Shown: piece after piece, positions 37,814-39,605 of the stretch
Layout of the letters: each line of letters opens with the position of its first letter
Numbering within the stretch: position 1 is the first letter of the stretch
Origin: a virus
IMG/VR virus record: IMGVR_UViG_3300045996_000599
Coordinates: 1 to 39,605 of that record
Reading direction: 5' to 3' (one strand)
Length of the DNA: 39,605 nt
Position numbers and translations under genes: made by a program
Notes under the pieces: model-generated
Told to the model about the DNA's origin: nothing
The model's database searches: none
What the model saw: the letters and a program-made list of their open reading frames with translations, nothing else

Positions 37814-38233
37814 TTATCGGCGGCCCTTGGCCAGTTCTTGCGCCACCTGCGCCACGTACTGTGTTGCGGCTTGTTCCTCATGGTGAGCGTGCACTAGCCG
37901 GTGCTCGATGTCGCGCATCTCCTTGAGGGCAATCATCTTCTCGTCTTCGGAGGCGGCTTGGCGCTCCCGCATCCGAAGCAGCTCTAGACGAAAGTGGAGG
38001 TTGTGGATTTCGGCTCGTGCGGCGGCCTGGGCGTTCTGAGCACGATCTAGCTTCACCTCAAGTTCGAGCCTCTCTGTATTGGTGAGCGCAGGAGGCTCCT
38101 GGGCGAGGCTCTGCTGCAAACGAAGGACGATTTCCGCAGTCAGTGAGCGACCGGAGGCGGCCGCCAACTCGTCAAGCCTCTGCTTTAGCTCGGCCGGGAG
38201 CCTCACATTCACCTGCGGATCGCTTCTTGCCAT
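37814..38233 (-). CDS. Arc/Mnt-like ribbon-helix-helix repressor with coiled coil
   Basis: 139 aa. Residues ~7-45 form the RHH domain (PQVNVRLPAELKQRLDELAA, GRSLTAEIVLRLQQSL). The rest is a long charged helix (LELEVKLDRAQNAQAAARAEI; ERQAASEDEKMIALKEM) that could mediate tetramerisation, as in Mnt. Its start lies 82 bp from the divergent Arc-like gene, across tandem palindromic operators. It is probably expressed in lysogens and represses the rightward operon, in the role of Mnt of P22 (inference). Confidence 0.85.
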   Translation of the reverse strand: MARSDPQVNVRLPAELKQRLDELAAASGRSLTAEIVLRLQQSLAQEPPALTNTERLELEVKLDRAQNAQAAARAEIHNLHFRLELLRMRERQAASEDEKMIALKEMRDIEHRLVHAHHEEQAATQYVAQVAQELAKGRR

Positions 38234-38250
38234 TCGATGAGTTTAAGTGC

Positions 38251-38278
38251 TTGACAGAGTTAAGCACCGTGCTACATT
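38251..38278 (+). promoter_or_regulatory. Pant-like rightward promoter
   Basis: TTGACA (38251-38256), 16-bp spacer, TACATT (38273-38278). A full palindromic operator lies in the spacer and another just downstream of the -10, so an RHH repressor bound here would block it. Confidence 0.8.
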
Positions 38279-38301
38279 AAGCACCGTGCTACATCAAGCG
38301 C
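38262..38301. promoter_or_regulatory. Tandem 17-bp-spaced RHH operators
   Basis: AAGCACCGTGCT at 38262-38273 and again at 38279-38290 (17-bp period), and a half-match AAGCGC at 38296-38301 in the same phase; an inverted element AGTGCTT lies at 38246-38252. Each copy is a palindrome, AGCAC-C-GTGCT. Such tandem sites suit cooperative binding of RHH dimers. Confidence 0.8.
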
Positions 38302-38315
38302 AGAAAGGAAGTGCA

Positions 38316-38483
38316 GTGCAAGAGCGAAAGCAAGTGCCAATTGGCCTGCGAGTTCCGCCGGACGTGGCGGAGTGGCTTAGGCGTCAGGCGCAAGAGAACC
38401 ATCGAAGCGTCTCAAGCCAAGCGGCCTGGGCGATTGAGCAAGTGAAGAGGCAGCAGGAGGCGCATGCAAAGCACCCGGCCTGA
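38316..38483 (+). CDS. Arc-like ribbon-helix-helix protein
   Basis: 55 aa from GTG 38316, chosen because AAAGGAA lies just upstream; an upstream ATG at 38247 would be inside the promoter. KQVPIGLRVPPDVAEWLRRQ, then RSVSSQAAWAIEQVK is a minimal RHH fold, the size of P22 Arc (53 aa). As the first gene of the rightward transcript across tandem operators it probably autoregulates, as Arc does. Confidence 0.85.
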   Translation: MQERKQVPIGLRVPPDVAEWLRRQAQENHRSVSSQAAWAIEQVKRQQEAHAKHPA

Positions 38484-38559
38484 AAAGAGTGAAGCCAGCG
38501 ACGGCGGCAACCGTGCTGGCTTCGGAGTGATGACCAACCCCGTTAGGAAGGACAACGTG

Positions 38560-38871
38560 ATGGATGCTACCGGAACCCTCAGCGTCGAGCAAGTCAAGGA
38601 CCTGCTCGGAGACATCGCCCTGCTGGCGCACCAAAGCCGGCGCATGGCGTACCACTTCTGCGATGCGAACGAGGACCCCGAGTCGGCGGAGATGCTGATT
38701 GTCAGCTTGCGAGACGCCGCCTGCCGGATGGGCTTCATGGCGGACCGGGCGCTGCAACACCTGGGTGAGGGCGCGGCGATATTGAGCTCGGCCGACGAGT
38801 GGCTGATGTCGCCAACCTATGTCGACCATGGGCGCGCCGCAAGTAAGACGCTGACGAAGGGGGCGCACTGA
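38560..38871 (+). CDS. Hypothetical protein of the immI-like operon
   Basis: 103 aa. ATG 38560 is supported by AGGAAGGA (38545-38552); an upstream ATG at 38464 overlaps the Arc-like gene and lacks such a site. The sequence is helical (LSVEQVKDLLGDIALLAHQ; ESAEMLIVSLRDAACRMGFM) with a Cys in each half. The last base of its stop is the first base of the Rha ATG. A similar helical layout is frequent in phage regulators, but none is identified. Confidence 0.65.
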   Translation: MDATGTLSVEQVKDLLGDIALLAHQSRRMAYHFCDANEDPESAEMLIVSLRDAACRMGFMADRALQHLGEGAAILSSADEWLMSPTYVDHGRAASKTLTKGAH

Positions 38872-39410
38872 TGTACGACATCTCCGAGTTTGTCGTCCTG
38901 AACGACACGACCCTGACGACCGACAGCCGGCGAGTGGCACGTCATTTCAAGAAAGCGCACAAGAACGTGCTTCGCGCGTTCGACCAGCTTGACTGCAGCG
39001 AAGAGTTTCGTCGGCTCAACTTTGAGCCCACGATCGATACCGTGCCCGGCCCCAAGGGGGCGACCCGTCATGAGCGGATCGTTCGCATGACCAAAGACGG
39101 ATTCGTGTTCTTGGTCATGGGATTTCGTGGGGCAAAGGCCGCCGAGACAAAGGAGGCCTACATCCGTGCCTTCAACTCGATGGCCGACCAGCTGCAGCAA
39201 ATCGGCATGAGCCTTTGGGAACAAAGGCTGCAGCTGGAAAAGCGCGCCGCAACGGGTTTCAGTTGGGCGTCCTTTGGCGCGAAGCGCTTGAACGACTGGA
39301 AGAAAGAAAAGCCAGTGATTCAGGAAGAGCGCGAGCGGCTGAAGGTGGAGATGGAGCCGCCGCTGTTCACGATGCCCTCGCCTCCGAGCGATCCTATGAT
39401 GAGCGCATGA
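38871..39410 (+). CDS. Rha-family phage regulatory protein (ant-like position)
   Basis: 179 aa. The Rha domain is clear: LTTDSRRVARHFKKAHKNVLRAF, then RMTKDGFVFLVMGFRGAKAAETKEAYIRAFN (about 15-105). Proteins with this domain act as antirepressor-like regulators, and Rha of phi-80-like phages interferes with infection in IHF-deficient hosts. The C-terminal part is charged and helical. It occupies the place of ant in P22. Its stop overlaps the XRE-Arc start (ATGA), so both are made together. Confidence 0.9.
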   Translation: MYDISEFVVLNDTTLTTDSRRVARHFKKAHKNVLRAFDQLDCSEEFRRLNFEPTIDTVPGPKGATRHERIVRMTKDGFVFLVMGFRGAKAAETKEAYIRAFNSMADQLQQIGMSLWEQRLQLEKRAATGFSWASFGAKRLNDWKKEKPVIQEERERLKVEMEPPLFTMPSPPSDPMMSA

Positions 39411-39605
39411 ACTCGCTTCCTTCGCCAAACCGGCTGCGGTTAAGAACAGATATCCCGGAGAGGGTGGCCTTTGCCAGGGCTCTAAGGCAGATGACCCAAG
39501 CGGAACTGGCGGAAAGCGCTGGCATCAACGCGGGCCAGATCAGCCGATACGAGTCGGGGAACTCCGCCCCCCGGGCTCTCGCTCTTGCAAAGATCGCCAA
39601 AGCAC
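39407..39605 (+). CDS. XRE-Arc fusion repressor (5' part)
   Basis: The start ATG 39407 overlaps the Rha stop. The first 24 codons (NSLPSPNRLRLRTDIPERV…) lie in unique sequence, and from 39479 the frame continues in the repeated 127 bp, i.e. at base 1. The full protein has 175 residues and is described at 1-456. Confidence 0.88.
   Translation, partial: MNSLPSPNRLRLRTDIPERVAFARALRQMTQAELAESAGINAGQISRYESGNSAPRALALAKIAKA
39479..39605. repeat. 127-bp terminal overlap equal to 1-127
   Basis: Bases 39479-39605 are identical to 1-127. The reading frame of the XRE-Arc gene runs through it without break. This is the overlap left when a circular or circularly permuted sequence is assembled; 127 is a common assembler k-mer size. 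It is not a biological terminal repeat. Confidence 0.93.

Noticed and set aside
39479-39605. Biological direct terminal repeat as in T7-like phages
   Set aside because: Its length is a standard assembly k-mer, it lies inside a coding gene, and the packaging genes are of the headful P22 type.

Overview
The window is one complete, circularly closed genome of a temperate, tailed dsDNA phage. Bases 39479-39605 repeat bases 1-127 exactly, so the unit is 39,478 bp and the two window ends are artificial; the break falls inside a regulator gene (39407 through 456). The DNA is GC-rich. The host is most likely a GC-rich Gram-negative proteobacterium. Burkholderiales is my best guess from the style of the proteins (DUF4224, Rap1a/Tai-like, 3TM holin) and the tRNA-Arg(UCU) attachment site; this is inference. 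The portal, adaptor, nozzle and internal-protein set, with no tape measure or sheath, indicates a short-tailed, P22-like podovirus. The capsid looks SU10-like.

Layout. (1) 518-3340 rightward: C1q-like tail fibre, a small companion, two small membrane proteins, endolysin, 3TM holin. (2) 3341-4133: non-coding, with two interlocked inverted repeats, a 16-bp palindrome and an attP that carries the 5' half of a tRNA-Arg(UCU). (3) 4134-11748 leftward: integrase, DUF4224, two mosaic accessory proteins, DNA methyltransferase, SNF2-like helicase, Gp157, single-strand annealing recombinase and small genes, all from a PL-type promoter. (4) 11940-14032 leftward: a LexA-like CI repressor followed by a lysogenic operon with two exported proteins (Rap1a/Tai-like; signal-peptide HNH nuclease) and a membrane protein. 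(5) 14106-20606 rightward: Cro-like protein, replication initiator with iterons inside its gene, DnaC-like loader, NinB, Holliday-junction-type nuclease, several HNH proteins and a zinc-finger Q-like antiterminator. (6) 20607-20879: a lambda-like late promoter, short leader RNA and terminator. (7) 20985-37721 rightward late operon: an Acb2/Tad1-like small protein, SGNH-esterase tailspike, terminase, portal, scaffold, capsid, adaptor, nozzle and ejection proteins. (8) 37684-456: a divergent regulatory cassette (39-aa membrane protein and Arc-like protein leftward; Arc-like protein, unknown, Rha, and an XRE-Arc fusion rightward).

How it works together. CI probably binds six copies of TAGC-N4-GCTA at OL and OR, shutting PL and PR and expressing the lysogenic operon. 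On induction PR leads to replication genes and Q; Q would let polymerase pass the leader terminator and read the late operon, the immI-like cassette and finally fibre and lysis genes. The placement of the Arc/Rha cassette between the ejection proteins and the tail fibre matches P22 immI (sieA-mnt-arc-ant) between genes 16 and 9. The most novel pieces are this cassette with its XRE-Arc fusion and tandem operators, the exported HNH/Rap1a pair under CI control, the Acb2-like gene, and the 5'-half tRNA attP with neighbouring inverted repeats.
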